Source: Istiophorus platypterus
Lineage: Eukaryota; Chordata; Actinopteri; Istiophoriformes; Istiophoridae
NCBI GenBank assembly: GCA_016859345.1
Contig: CM029121.1
Span: 11,163,411 to 11,227,410 of the forward strand
Length of the DNA stretch: 64,000 nucleotides
Direction of reading: 5' to 3'
The notes under the pieces are model-generated. The model did not search any database. It was not told the DNA's origin and was given only the letters and a program-made list of their open reading frames with translations. Positions 22,301 to 36,975 of this stretch are shown in pieces. The translations under genes were made by a program, and so were the position numbers. Every line of letters starts with the position of its first letter. The stretch's first letter is position 1.

Positions 22301-25300
22301 GGGCACATAGATTAATAGACTATTTGATATCATGCTTTGGCTACACAAGCAATACTTGATGGAAGGATCAGTTCTTGTTGGTGTGAGTCTTTTGATTGGA
22401 TTTGCTGACAGTAGGAATAATTTTAGAGTATCATTAGCCTTATTCTTTAAGCTATAATGTGTTTACTGCCCTGTGATATCCCCCACATTCCTATTGTTAC
22501 CAAACAGGCCTTTAGCAACTCATCATAGTACCCCCACATTCCAGCACCTTCAGCCCTTTAATACATACACTATGAATCTCTACAGGGGAGGATAATATTC
22601 AGTCATTACCTGCCATATATGAGCATATAAAATAGGAGATAGCCATTTATACACTGCCAGACAGCCCTGAATAAATACAAAAACCACTCATGTTCCAACA
22701 CACAAAGCAGTTTTGCTGTAAAGATGCAAAGCCCCAGATGTGTTTTCATCCATATTCAAGCATGTGATGGAATTGCACAGCCAAAAGTGGCAATATAATT
22801 TATCATAGCTGTGATTGTTTGACTCTGACAGCAGCTGCATAAAGCCTGCATGAAACCTGGCTGCTGCTGAGCTGAGAGAGAGGGTGTGAAAGAGAGAGAG
22901 ATGGGGAACTTGAGAATGTCGATACATAACGTCAAAAAGATAGCTAGATAGAGAGGGACTGAATGAGACAGCGGAAAATATGCAGTATGAGTATGTGTGC
23001 AGGCGTGGTTGCTTTGTTTAGGTGGCCAATAACATTCTTTTGGTTTAGCTGCTCTTGTAACCATGTTTAGCATTCATCAGCACAGAAACCAATCTTTCAA
23101 ATATACAAGGCTTAGCACGCAATTCAATACTTGGATCACCCTCCTCTTCCAAGAAACCTACCATGCCTCCCTGGGGTAATTCGGAAGACTCACCACCTTT
23201 ATTAACCTCGAACATCCTTGTAACACTTTCCTGATTGCTCCTGTGAGGCCATCACCACTGCCCCAAGCCCTTAAAGGTTACTCTACCCTTTGTACTAGGG
23301 CAGATGCGAACTGTAGCTCACTGAAACAGCTTATTAAAATGCATAAAATTTAAAATGTCCAATTTTAAAATTGGGTTTTTAAAAAAAGGTGAATGTTAGT
23401 ATTCTTATATGTTCATGAAAACTTCAAATGTCTAATTCTACTAATCACTTTGTGCTTATGTAAACACAGTTGTCAGGTTATCAATGAAGAATATTTGTAG
23501 AGAACAGACCAAAGTGTACAGGGGCCTCAACTGATACAGTTTTTAAATCCAACGTGTGTCACTGAAAACACTGGCGACCAGCTGATATGGGCTATTTGCT
23601 GTCCTGTTCTTATCTGTATTCTTTTGGTCTCATTGGGTGGGAGAGCCAGGGAAAGACTGAGATAAAACATCAGTGCCTGCAATTCCATGGATTAAATGAG
23701 TGAGGCTAACTGACCAACGTGCCATAGTAAAGATGCAGTGACATTTTGTTTCCTAAAAGTTAGACAAAGATTTCTAAAGGGAAGCCCACCTACTGGACTC
23801 TCAGACATCAGCTGCTTGCAGTTTAATCAAAAGGTATATCTATTTTGATATCTATATCTGTATTTCATCCATTTTTGCTTCTTATCTGTTGACATTGTTC
23901 AGACACTAGCGTGGATAATCGATGAGGACTGAATTCTCAGCTGGCTTCCCTGCTGCTTTGCATACAGAAGAGTGTCCTGGCATTTCTATATTGACTGTCC
24001 TTCACTGTGCACTCTGGTACATCCATATGCTGGAGGAACTAGGGCCCATATGATTGTCTTTGTCTCATGAGCAAACCAAACCCAGGGGAAGGTTGGAAAT
24101 TCCCTTAAATTCCAGCAGGGGTTTACGTGAGCATCATGCAGACACTGACCTGGGGCAGTGAGTGTATACCAGAAACAGACAACTTTAGCGGTCAGTGAAC
24201 ACCCGATATTATACTTAAGAAAAGACATATAGTTCAATTCAGTAACAAAGGTGAAAGTAGTATGATGTATGTCATGCTGAGGAGGTCAAGCTGGATGGTA
24301 GGATTTACAAAGAGTCTTTGATACTGGAGACTAACATCTGCATCCTGTCTCCTACTCGCAATCAACACTGATTTCTTTTGAGAATGATCCTTCCTCTTCC
24401 TTAACATTGTTCTCATTCTTTCCTAAACCACTAAGAAATCGTTTTAATGTTTAAACTTAAACAACCTTATCCTATAGGGTTTCCCAACCAGAAAATGCTC
24501 ATTTTGCACTGAAAAGATTTTTTGTTCCTACACTTGGATAAGACCTTCATCATCATGCTAACAACAATGAGCACATGGTTACGGCTGGGGAACAGTCCCG
24601 GTTCAGTTAGGTTTAGACAGAAACATTACTCAGTTGGGTTTAGGAAAAAGATTTAGGTTAAATACTTCCTCAAAGAAAGTACTTCCTTTAAGGAAGAGGA
24701 CCTTCATCACCATGGTTACAATAATAAACACGTTGTGGAATGGACATGGATTAAAAGAGCAATGTTGACAATCAGTCATTCATGGGAAATGAACTGCAGT
24801 GTCCATTGTGAAGATCCTTCTCTTTTATTGACCCAACAAAAGACCCCAACCCCCCTTGTGAGGACTTTGTCACTCTGTATATTACATCACCTATGTTCTT
24901 CCTTCTTCCTGTAGTAATTATGACCCGTGTCACTGTTTCTCACTGTAATATCTTGCAACCTCTCAGTGTCAGACAGAGATGGATTACTCTGAGAAAATGA
25001 TTCCTGCTTCTACTGGGGATGCAATTCATGCTGGAGTTGCTACTTTAATGGTTTATTAGTTTTCTGATGTGCCCAAAGTTCGCTTCCACATTTAACTTTA
25101 TCTAGGTTGCAATTTTTTCACCTCACATCAGAAGCCTTCAAAAATGATATATTAAACGGATACGTTATACGGCTTCCATACCTGCAATTATAGTATTCTG
25201 TTTCTCCTTTTCAGTGTTGATGGTGGCAAGGCTGCAACTGGAATCGGTCAAGGCTCTAATTAGTGCTGCCCACAGAAATACTGCAACACAGGAGCCAGTG

Positions 25301-27270
25301 CAGCTTGAAAACATACAGAAAGACCAACTCGACTGTTAAAGCAGTAGGGTTGAAGCCAAAAATAAAAACTTCGCATTTAGTTGTTTGTGCAGAGGTGGAA
25401 TATCAACTTAGCTGAATGGGTGCTCCACCACTCACATGGCTTAGTCAGCATTTGGCTCTGGCTCTGTTTCTTGGAGCAGTTTTTGGGATTTGTTCTTATT
25501 GCTCCACATGTGCTCTCATTTGTTGCCCAATATGCTCTAGAGGCATACAGAGAGCCGACACACACAATACTACAATAACAATCCAGCTGTCTTTGTGGTT
25601 TCTCTGACGAGCAGTGCTTGCAATTTAATTTAAGTGGATGACTTTGAGTGCACTTCATCACCATCTGCAGAAGTTTTATCTCCTCAAAAGAACCCATTCT
25701 TTACAGATGAGTTTATGGGTGGTTTACGGATTTTGGTAGATTGATGGACAGTTACCACTGTTTTTTTGTATGGACCAGATTGCCAACAGTCAAAGTTGCA
25801 AGTTTTAATAACCAACCAATCGATGCACCATGGCCTCCTCTCTGTGTGATTTTGTGGCTCTTTAATAATACTATAACCACTGGCTGAGAAATGCTCTAAA
25901 AAACTGTTCCACACACTGTTCATCCTACCATGTCTGAGGGCAGAGGTGTTTGTAGCTGTTCAGAACAGCCACACTTGAAAGAAGGGTGAAAAGCCTGCTG
26001 TCATAGAGAAGAGTGATAATCGCTCACATGTGAATAACATTCCATGCTTTTGTCCTCAAAAGGTGAAGTTAGGTGGTTTCCTCGCAAACGAGAATATCAG
26101 CCTGGTAAAATCCATTGGTTTTCCTTGTTTCTGCCCTGACCCTGGCAAAATGCTTTTGTCCATTCGCAAACCAGGCAACCTGCCTCTCTTTCTACTTTAC
26201 CTCTTCCCTTCTTTTCTATTTGAAAAGTGCTTGTGATAAGCATGTGCATGAATCTAGATTTCAGTTGTTATGTATTTCAAGGTTTAACATTAACAACTCT
26301 GACCTCTGAGCTTTGTCACCATTACTTAAAAAAGGTCTCTCACAAACTCATAAATGTCAAACATGTTGGTTGACCAAAAACGAACCTACCACTGTTTTCT
26401 CTTAATACGTTTTTAGTCATTGTTAAAGCTAATATGAAAAACATTTTTAGGTTCACCTTCTCAGGTGTGACGATTTTCTACTTTTCCCTCTCACATATAA
26501 TAGTCTGACGGTTGGATAAAAAGAGCAACATGAACACGTTACTATGAGCTCTGGCAAATCGTACTGCTAATTTTTCGCAGTCTTCTGCAATTTATAGAGA
26601 AAAAATTTAATTTATGAATTAAGACAGTGATCGGCATTTTTTTAAAAAAGGAAAATAACCATCAGTTACAGCCCTGATTATAAATATCCTAATATGACGT
26701 GTTTTTACCACAGTTGAATCATCGACCATTTGCACTTGTGTTTCTTGAGTTTTCTCCTTTTTTACTCATTTAATTATTTCCTTCTTGTCCTCTTCTTTTT
26801 GCTCACCTCATCCTTGACTCCATGCATGCTGACCACAAGAGATGTTAACTTCAGTAGAGGCTGTGTGACATGATATACATAATATACCATAGAAGATTAG
26901 AGAGAGAGAGAATAGGATGATATAAACCAAATACCAGCTGTAATGAGTTTGTCCAACAAAATAAAGGCCATAAAAACGTCAAAAAGACTAAAAAAAAAGA
27001 CTATTCAATAAGACCAACTGGGCAGAGAGGCTCAGAGAACCTGCAGTACAGACGCTGGATGTCAGTGCATGATTTAATTAGGATACTTTGTTTGGTAAGG
27101 TGAGGTTTAGGGTTTTGGGAATGTTCATACAATGAAGGGAATTCAGCTTCCCACACTTCACCTTCTTATGAACAGACTTGGCATCAACTTTGGCAGTCTC
27201 TGTAAATCAGTGTGCGTGAGAGAGAGGGACGAGGTGAGAGAGAGAGAGAGAGGGATGGAGAGAGGTCGGT
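19321..27270. other. Intergenic region between pamr1 and slc1a2
   Basis: About 8 kb of AT-rich DNA. I found no exon-like open frame with known-protein similarity on either strand. It should hold the upstream regulatory DNA of slc1a2. One interspersed repeat (about 24539-24745) was noticed. Confidence 0.6.
24539..24745 (+). repeat. Interspersed repeat with internal direct duplication
   Basis: The segment gaccttcatcatcatgctaa (24543 on) recurs diverged as gaccttcatcaccatggtta (about 24699 on), each followed by an 'acaaca/aataat...gagcaca/aacacg' stretch. Between them are ggtttagacag and ggtttaggaaaaagattt, words common in a dispersed fish repeat. Family not identified. Confidence 0.45.
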
Positions 27271-27582
27271 ACGGCACAGGCCTGCATCTTCGACCAACGG
27301 GAGTTGGCATTCCCATGCACAACAGACAAAGGCGGGGTGGTGGGGGGGGGTAAAGCGCCGAAGAGTGAGGTGAGGCAGAGCTCATTCAGTGGGATCGCTG
27401 AGCTGCGGAGCTGCTCGGATTTTACTGGCAGAGAATCCCTCCATTTGGTCTGCGAAGCGCTCCTGTCCTGGACCGCTGTGCGCTCTGCAGCTCTGTGGGG
27501 CTCACCCTCTCTGAAGCGGATGCGACAAGACCCCGCAAAGGGACGACACCAAAAACTTTTTTCATCGTGGTGTTCAACAAAG
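27270..27582 (+). other. slc1a2: Probable slc1a2 exon 1 (5' UTR) and promoter region
   Basis: A locally GC/CpG-richer stretch follows a GA-repeat (about 27229-27251) and ends in a perfect donor, caaag|gtaaga, at 27583. It lies between pamr1 and the first slc1a2 coding exon, in the right orientation. The transcription start is not visible, so the left edge is approximate. An ATG at 27520 opens a frame that reaches the donor in phase 0; joined to the exon at 46221 this frame stops within eight bases of the EAAT2 start codon, so it would be an upstream ORF. The exon call is inference from composition and the donor. Confidence 0.5.
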
Positions 27583-28942
27583 GTAAGATTGCCGTTTTGC
27601 TTTGCGTTTTATCCCCCCCCACCCCCCATTTTTAGCCAGCAAACGGGACCGATGGACACTGAACGGTGCAGATGATGAGGAGATGCATGGCTTTTCCTGA
27701 TCGCGATTTCTATCTTAAATTTGTAGTTAATCATCACAAATTACAGGTAAATGAAATGGATTAAAAAAACGTTCTAATCGATGAATTACTGCAGGTGCAA
27801 CAGGGGTTCATGTTTGAAGCCATTTCGAAAGACAAGTTGAGCATCTGTTTGCGGATATGCCTAAAATTTACCAGTTTGCTTTTCTTTGTGCAATATCCAT
27901 ATTCCATTGACCCTCTGATTAAGATATAGAAGTGTCAACCTGCAGGGAAAAATCCCAGATCGTCAATAATACGATCGCTCTGCACATCACATCACACGGC
28001 TGAACAAAAGAGCTGCATTTGGTCACATCTTTCCTCGGGTTTCACAGGCTACAGACTTTGGGCAAACGTGCATCAAATAAAAGTCGATTTGCTTCGCTGC
28101 AGGTAAATGATCTGAGCGAACCTTTTTATGTCCTGTCAGCTGCAGTAACGTCGCCGGGAACAATCAAGTGCGTCCCTGCGCCTGCTCGTTACGGCTGGAG
28201 CCTCAGGCAGCCCTTTGGTGTTGCTGCTGGAGATACAAGCGTTTCTTAATTCTCCGTCTTTGGTGTGTTTCATCGTGCGTAAAGCCGCCTTTTCTAAACC
28301 GGAGACCTCCCCCCCCCTCACCTTTTCCCCGGTCAAGCTCGAAGCGTTTCCCTTGTCGACGACATTAAATCTATTTCAAAGAGAAGAAAGTTGCTTTTCA
28401 CCGAATTATTCCACAGCGCTTGACAGGGGCACGGGCCAGACACCAGGTGCGCCCTTATGGCCCCTGGTTAACGGTGATCCTGCCACTGTGCCTCTGTGTT
28501 TTAGAGATTTTGATGCCAAATTAGTCAACAAGTTGTCACCTGAGTTCACAAAGTGACTTCGCGGTTATACATTTGTTGAGGCTTCCTCTGACAGCCGCAC
28601 AATTAAATCATCTGGACACATGACTTTGTAAACTTGTTTTACTCCGAGAAAAAAAAAAAAAACAAAAACCCGTCGGAATGCTGATGTGTGAAATGTTCGA
28701 AGCTTCTTCTATCTGCAGTGGATTTTTTCCCCCCGTGTCCATTATCCCACGGCTTTGTTTCCCCCCCCCCTCCTTTTTCCGATTAAAGCTCTACATCATG
28801 AAAGCACCTCAGTGTTGCACGGAACGAGGATACGCTCCTGGAAGGGGAAAACTGTCTGTTTATTACCTTACTATCGCCACCCACCTCTTGAGCCAATCGT
28901 TGGAGCCCCATCCCTCTTTCACATGCGCGCAAACGCAAACGC

Positions 28943-29027
28943 AGACACACACACACATAAACACACACACACACAAACACACACACACAAACACACACAC
29001 AAACACACACACACACACACACACATA
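28943..29027. repeat. (CA)n microsatellite, interrupted
   Basis: ACACAC tract with periodic AAAC and ATA interruptions. The longest frames through it are artefacts of the repeat. Confidence 0.95.
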
Positions 29028-32000
29028 CATAGGGAAACACAGAGTTCTTCTGTAGCACCATCAATGTCACCATGGAAACCATCTCTCTTGGCACCCCCAT
29101 TGATGGCCTTCAGCGTTACTCACGGCTTGTCATTTGAAAACGTCGGGGTGTGTTTGTGAATTTCTCTTCTGCCACGGCATGTTTAAGGCTGCGACCTGGA
29201 GAGGAGGTAGTGCTTCTCCTGAGTACAGAGCAGTGTGTGTGTGTGTTGGATTTTTAATGGGCGTGTTGTCTCCCACTTGCAGTACTTTGTGTGTCGTGCA
29301 GCAGGGATGGGATCCGAACAGGCCTCGGCCTTCCTTCAGCGTAATTGCTAGGAGAATCTGTAAAGGAAAGTGTCCATGCAGATAATGTGTTTTGTCCTTT
29401 TCCCAGAGGCTGCTCTCTAAACTACTGTACTGTGCCAATCGCTGCCTTACATGAATGAACACAGCTGGAATACAAGCGAAACTCACACATGCTGAAAGGC
29501 AGGATGAGTCATTTGACAGATACATTTATGACCTGAATCTGGGTGGGATTCGGAGCCTGGGGGGGGCTTTATTTTTATCAAATAATTTATTTCTTTTGAT
29601 AAGGGTGTATGTGTTTATCATACTGCCGTCCCAACCAATTCACATAAATGAGAATTCCTATCCACATCAATCGGAGTCTGTTCGGCCACATTATGCACAT
29701 ATTTAGCATTTGTTTAATGAGGGGAGCATCATTAGTGTAGAGAAATTTATGCAGCGACTTTTATCTAGGAGTGCTCCATTAATCCTTTTTACCTGGATTT
29801 GTCAGGGAATAATTGGAAGCAAATGATTTCCCTGGATGTACATGTTTTGCCATATGCTGTTCTGGGGAATATATTCTAATCTAATGTTCCTATTTTTCAC
29901 CATTTCATGCTGTTATAAGCCAACAGATATTTGTAGATTCATTCTGTTTGTTGAATAAAAAAAAAATGCAACGTTGTATAGAATTCTGCCTGGATTACTT
30001 GGGATTTATTTTTAGATAATGTAAGCTTTAACATCTAGGTCTCTCATTAAGGCGGCTCCTTTCCGATGAGACCATTGGGGGATGAAAATCAAGTCTGAAT
30101 TAATTGTTTGATAACAGTATTTGCTGATGTTGATGACATACAGTTTTTTGATGTGAATGGTGTTAAAGGTAATGAAGTCCAACACTGAATGATGAAAGTG
30201 CCAACCTTTCATGCACGCACACGCATGCACAACACATCCAACAAACAGAGGCATTCACACACCCAGACAAGAACCTGCAGTGTCGCTTCTCCTTCCACTG
30301 GAAGTGAAACGAGTCAAAATTATATTTCTTGGAATCAGTTTTGTTGACCATCTGTGAAGACGTTACTTTAATTAGGGTAGACATTGCTCAGGGTGCTCAA
30401 GGCAGAGTAGATGTTTACATGGACGCGTGTTTGTGAGCGTGGCTTTGTGTTTAGTATAGGCTGTTCTACTGTGATGTACACACATACGGACACATAGACA
30501 CACATACACATAGGGGGAGGGTAGCTGTGTAGATTTGCAAGCCAGGGGTAAATAATATGGAGAGGAAAGGGAAGTAACAGCATACCAGTCAAAAAAATCA
30601 ATCTGCTGACTAACTGATACCTTCTTCATTGACTGTGGAAATTTAATTACAGCAATCTCAACAGTTTCATGGACTGATCATAGTGATCTGCTGTGGTTGA
30701 GTATTTATTAAAAGAAGAATCCACTGGATGGATTTGTGTGGGATACTCATGTGATGACTGGGAATGGTAGATATGGTCTTGTTTTCATAGCAAGAATGAG
30801 TTATATTTTCAAATAATGTCAAATAATAACAAGCAGGCTGCTAATAGGGCTTGCCTATTTTCCTTGTTGCCTTCATATGTTCTACACTGTGCTATAATGT
30901 TATTCAGTTCAATTTAGTGCCTGATAAAAACAGTTAAGCCCAAGAACAATGTGGAAACACTTCACTTCTGCCAGATAAACTGAGATTTCACACTGCCAGA
31001 AGTGTTAGATAGAGCGGGAGAATAAGTCTTTGTGACAGGAAGAGAAGAAGATGAGGAGGACAGATGGTAAAACATAGAACTCTTTCTGTAGGTCAAAGGA
31101 GATAAATGGCCAAAAGATGGAGTGAGAGAGCAGGGTAGAAGGTGGGGTAGTGTCTCCTCCTTAATATCTGTCTTTGAGCTCTGCCTGTGCATAAGGAAGT
31201 AAAAGGGCCACGCGAGCAGCCTGAAGATGCAGCATATGTTACCTGTTCGTCGCTGGCCAAGTCAAACCTCCTCTCTCACTGCTACTTGGAAAGGCTGCAG
31301 AGAGAGGGAGAGAGAGAGGGTGATGGAGAGTGAGAGTGAAAAAATGGAGAACAAGCTGGGAAAAGATGGAGGAATGAAAGATGGAGGAAGCAAAAGGGAC
31401 AGTAGAACTGAGCAAAAGAGGGAGGACAGGGAACAGGTAAAAAAGACACCAGAATACAGACGGGGAGACACCTACAGCAATATGTTTGTATGTCTCCATT
31501 CAAGGAACTTCTCTGTGGTCTTGCTGGCAGTCTGTGGCATCTAGTGCTGGAGTAATCCTCCTGGGAACATGCTGAAGCTGCCAAAGTGCCATCCAGCTCC
31601 TTTTTCCCCTCCTTACCACCCTCATGCTTGTCTATCTCTGTCTCTCTTTTTCTCGCTTTCTCAATACTCCTCTTTTTTTTTCTCTTAGCTTTTCCTTTCA
31701 TTTCAGTCCTTCCCAATTACCTTAAATTCATCCATTTAATTCTGTACTTGATTTTCTGTATTTCTCCACTTGCTCTTTGCACTCTGAGCTTCGAATTGCC
31801 AACCATCTCCTCCTCGTCACTGTATTCCTGGTGTGAATCTTTCCAATATGAGCGATTTGCCCTCCTTTTTTTGGCTCTTGTAGTCCTGCCTATAGAATCA
31901 GTGTTTCACTTCTAAGAGAGCTGAACAGAGTGAGGCCTTTCCCATGGGTTGACCAAACAAAGAACCTGGCTCTCTTCACTTCTGTATGACTGCACAGGAA

Positions 32001-34778
32001 CAGAAACAGAGGCATTCAACAGCGAGTCTGCTGCTGGGCGGCAAAGCCATAGATCTCCCCTGGCCTTGGTTGAGGCATTTCTTCAGTTTTGCTATGAGAC
32101 AGCAACGATCATTAGGCTGATTGTATAATCTGTTTTTATCACTAAGGAAAGGAAAATAACCTTCTAAAGTGGAACCATGTGTGTTTATCAATTAAAGAGC
32201 ACTTTTCAACAATTAATCTGTAGGGATCTGCTTTTTAATAACATATTATTAGTAAACCATTTATAGGGAAAAAGATTACTTCCATTTTCAGTTCTGTTTA
32301 ACTTGTATTTGGTTCAAGAACAAAAGTGTGCAAAATACCATGAATGGTTTAAAAAGGTTTTGTAAAAAGTTTACATGTCAACAGCTGAATAACACAGATA
32401 CATATAAAAAAAAGAAAATTATTATCCTGAAATTAATTTTTATCCATATCATTTCATCTTTCTAGCAGTTTATCATGTGTAACCGTGCACATTAATACAT
32501 TACATTACAATGCATTTTACAAATGGCTGTGTGGCCAGTGTGAAAAACCCTGTGAGAATTTTTTGTTTGGTCTCATCTGGTAGCCACAGGTCAAAAGTCA
32601 TGGTCAGAGTAGCTCACACATGTACTAAGAGCCTATCAAGTCCAGTTGAAATTTACACCATATTTGATAGATAAGATATCATGGTTGGGCCAACACATCC
32701 TGAAATACACACACAAGTTTCACTCACATGTGGACTGGTCAGATCTGGTCAGTAATGACTGTATTTGCCCAAATAAAAAAAAGAAAAGAAGAAAAAAGAA
32801 ATTTCTTTTCAGTGCGACTCAGACTCAGTAGCTTCCATGAGTTAATATTGGAGATTAAAACTCACATACTGACATACTGGCTGGGGGGCCCAAGAAGGGA
32901 CTGAGTCAGTGTTTACTGGTACAGTGAAGGCCTCATCCCACCCAACCAATCACCACGGCCACTTTCCTCCAACAAAAACCCCAAACCACCCACATCCCAT
33001 TGGCACCTGCTACGTCGGAATTCAGGTCAGCAGTGGTAGTCACGAAATCGCGCCGAGAGTGATTGGTAAAGGGGAGAGGGGTTCGACGAGGGTGGGGGCT
33101 TCTTGGCACCAAAGACCCTGCCACTGAGAACAATCAACCCATTGTGTGGCAACAAAAGAGTCACAATTAACGCACATTAAGTGATTTGTTCAAAACAACT
33201 AAAAGACTTCATCTGAAGAATTGTCACAATATTCAGTCTGGCAGATTCACACTGGTTATCAGTTGGAGCTACTTTGGTTTATACCACTGCTCTGTGAACC
33301 TTAACACACCTCAACACACGGACAATAATATCTTAATATGAAACAAGAAAGCTGAAAAGACAGTTTACTTTAACTCAAATTATAGACAGACAATAAATAA
33401 AGCCATCAGTGTTTGAAGTTTTGAATACTGGACCATATGAGCTTAAGGATCAAAAGAACATTCAAAATATATTTAAGAATATGTTAATGAGAATAACATT
33501 TTTTTTACCACTGTTGAAGTTTTTAAAAGTTAATTGTATCCTGCAGGAGTTGCTAGGCTGCTTTTCTCCTCATATCATTATTTTCAGGAGAAAAGCTTTT
33601 ATGAAAATTTCCCAGTGAGGATAATGGGAGGATCAGCGAATGGGGAATAAAGATTCAAGTGGATGAACTGAAAAAAAAAAGGATTTGATAATGCCTGCAG
33701 TTTACATATGGTGACAAAATGTGGCTAGATGTTATTTTCACATTTGATCCTCCTGCCAGCAGCTGAGGTCTAATCTGGCTGGGAAAACAAAAAATTATAT
33801 AAATTTAAATAAATAAAGTGACTCAAAAAATTTCAAAAAAAGTTAAAATTTAACTAAAACTATTGTCATTACCCACTTCAGCCACTACCCCTCCCAATTT
33901 TACCCACCTTTCTCTTCCTTTGCCCCTTTTTACAATTCCACAAATCATCAATTAAGTGTGTAATGGGCCTCTGAGGGAGGTCTGTGTGCTTCTTTGTTCA
34001 GCTGTGGGGCATTGATGTTCCTCTTGAGTATGTAAATAGCCTGAGCTGTGGGAGCGCAGAGCAGAGCTGCCACTTGTCTGCTTAATCGCGGAGAGCTCCA
34101 TCACTTTCGGACATTTTCAGGAGCCAAAACAGGACATGCATGAGAACTCCAGCACCAAATACAATGCCCACACTCGGAGGAGTAACCTCAGCACCCATAT
34201 CCACCTCCCGCTTCTTCCGGAATAAACCCCCTTTTTGCTTGCTCTCTCTCTTCCTCCTGATTACCTCAGGACCCTTTACCCTCACACCACTTCCCCCCCT
34301 CTCCCCCAAAAATGCCAATGCCCCTCACCCCTCCTACTCCTCACATGCCCGACCAATCCTCCCTCTGCATGTGTGCTGCTCCCCACTGCTCGGCCTATCC
34401 CATCCCGTCGAGCCCAGCTGATGGACCCTACAGTCTAGTTTTGTTTACCTCACCCACTTCTCCAGCGGAACACACAACAATCCCCTTCATTGCCTGTTTG
34501 TCAGCCCCCTTTTCAGAAATAAAAGAGGGGAGGGGAGGGGGTTACAAAAACAAAAACGGAGGAAACAATTAAGTTGCCCCTCCTCCCCTGAACCCTGTGC
34601 TAGCGGTTTCCCAGGTCTCTGTTCTGTAAACTAACTTGGAGGCCCGTAAAGTGGCCCATTATTCTGGTAGGGGTGGCGTGTTCCAAGAGCGGCTTGCCTC
34701 AATGGCTGATGAACACAGAGAGGGTTTTGTTAGAGGGTTTTGGCTCACCACATTATGCACTGGTTAATTAGGAGCTAC

Positions 34779-34851
<73 letters not shown>

Positions 34852-34882
34852 GACATCCATCTATCTATCTAGACATCTAGTT
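34779..34882. repeat. (ATCT)n tetranucleotide microsatellite
   Basis: About eighteen uninterrupted ATCT units run to 34850, followed by shorter ATCT blocks separated by AGACAT. It is likely to be length-polymorphic. Confidence 0.95.
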
Positions 34883-35966
34883 AGACATTCACCAGCATAT
34901 TTGAATCAGTATGACATTTTGCACAGTGGAGAGGACCCTGCTTGTACAGATGGATCCTTGGGAATCCTGGCTCCTCTTATAGTATTAGGATTATAGTGGA
35001 CCAGGATTTCGGGGAATTTGTGTTGTATGCTTTAAATCTCGACTGGAGGGAGTATACCATCCTCTGAGCAGGCTAAGATGGGTGTGCTCTGGGGATTTGG
35101 CCACGACTGAGATCAAACAATGGAAACGTGTTGAAAACACTCTTGCCCAGAGCTTCTGATAATGATTGACTATGACTATAAGCAGGCTGTCATAATTAGA
35201 CAGTGGAAAAAGCCTAAGCAAGTGTGTTGGCTCTCAATGGCATTCCAGTGCTGCGTGTGACTGAAAAAATATTTACATAGTTTGACAAAGTATGCGGTGA
35301 ATAATGACATGGAAAGAAAAACAACGAACTGAGGAGCAGCAGGGGTCCCCCTGTGGCTTTTCATGTGTAACAGCAGTCAGTAATAGGCAACGGTAAGCTT
35401 TTATTTTCACAGTATTTCAGGAAAGAAACGCTGTATAGCCAAGGTTCTGAAAGAACGGTGAAGTGGTCCTGAAAGGAAAGCAGGCTTGCAGAGTGTAGAG
35501 GCTTCAAGTCGTATTTTTATCTTACATCACCGACTCAGGTCTTTGTAATTTAAACTGATAACAGCTAACACCGGGCATATTTCTTGGATCACCTCTCATT
35601 TTTACCTTTTCAGATTTGTTTTATGATATTTTACCCTTCAAGCATCATTGAATTTGTTGATCAAAATTCTGTTTGCTGTTCTAAAACAGCTGGGCCAACA
35701 CCCAGGGTTCACACCAGGTTTTCATGCTCCACTGGGTTTAGTGTATTGTGTGCATCAAGGCCTAGAAACAAGACCAAGCACGCCTCTGCTGGAAATTACT
35801 TTGTCTGCCAGACAGGCTATAGCAATATGTTGTGGTAGTAATGATACATTTAATATGTGTATGAGTAAAAGAGAGGGAGAATAAACTGTGAAAAAAAGGA
35901 GGGAGAGACAGTGAGGGAGAATTTGTAATGAAGGAGGTGCATACTGTAGAGGACACAGGCACTCAT

Positions 35967-35968
<2 letters not shown>

Positions 35969-36034
<66 letters not shown>

Positions 36035-36057
36035 ACACAGACACACACACACACACA
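35969..36057. repeat. Long (AC)n microsatellite
   Basis: Nearly 90 bases of AC dinucleotides with two small interruptions near the 3' end. It could adopt Z-form DNA. Confidence 0.95.
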
Positions 36058-36715
36058 CTGATATGCTTCCCCATTATATTCTGGTCATACTTGATAAAAG
36101 GTGTTTCCTCAGTGCAGATACACAGTAAAGGAGTGACAAGGAGTTTTCAACTATTTAATGATCATATCTTATAGAAATTTTTGCATGATATCATTATAGG
36201 CTGTGTCTACTTATGTTTCAACTTCTGTTTACAGTAATTAGCATAGCATGACATCCAGACAGTGGATACCATTAACAACAACAACAATACTTTTACTCAA
36301 GCAGTACTGAATGAAATTAGGTATAATACATGTCCAGGAATTTCTGTCAGTTGTATAGAGAGCAGACGGTAAAGTCTGTGGCATTAGCTGCAATATCTAA
36401 AGTATAAGACTACTATACTTTTACAGCCTTTGCCTATGATGAGCACTACTTAATATAGCACATTAATTGGCATAATATTTACATTTACATTTACACTTTC
36501 AGATATATTTAAACATGTGTAAATGTGCGCTTGAAAATATATAAAAGGTGGTGTATCTCCTAATTATTTAACTGCCTGACCTTAAGCTCAGGGACTTTTG
36601 GTAACATTTTCTTAAACACATGAGATGGACATGACGAAACATGCTCTATGACGAAAAATATTTTGAATATCAGCCTTTAGGATTTAGTGAATTATGGGTT
36701 AGTATGTGTGTTTTC

Positions 36716-36811
36716 ATGTATGTGTGTGTGTGTGTGTGTGTGTGTGGTCGTCGGGCTTGTTTGGCTGATGTAATGAGCTGTATGCGTGTGTGTGTGTATG
36801 TGTGTGTGTGC
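36716..36811. repeat. Two (TG)n tracts
   Basis: TG dinucleotide tracts at about 36716-36746 and 36786-36811 flank a short unique segment. Confidence 0.9.
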
Positions 36812-36975
36812 AGGAATGTCTTTTTTGTCAGCACTACAGGGTGGTGTGAGGAGAGCAGGGCATGGCTACTGCTGTAGGCTCTGTTCAGTCCCCACAGGCT
36901 CCAGTGTTTAATTAGTGTGAGCACATCTATCCTCCTTAGTCCCATTATTGGCAACTCCTGAGCAAGACTGTAACC

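Noticed and set aside
28103..28108. A good donor (ctgcag|gtaaat) that could end an alternative slc1a2 first exon
   Set aside because: No ATG in a frame compatible with exon 2 was found before it and no promoter signal is evident; one donor is too little.
28678..29159. Frames with HTHTHTHK or VCVCVC repeats
   Set aside because: Translation of the CA microsatellite; the same applies to frames at 35755-36174, 36641-37023, 57076-57351 and 61815-62229 outside the cd44 exon.
31227..31716. Overlapping frames rich in Arg/Glu/Ser/Leu
   Set aside because: They arise from a GA/CT-biased stretch in intron 1 and have no similarity to known proteins.
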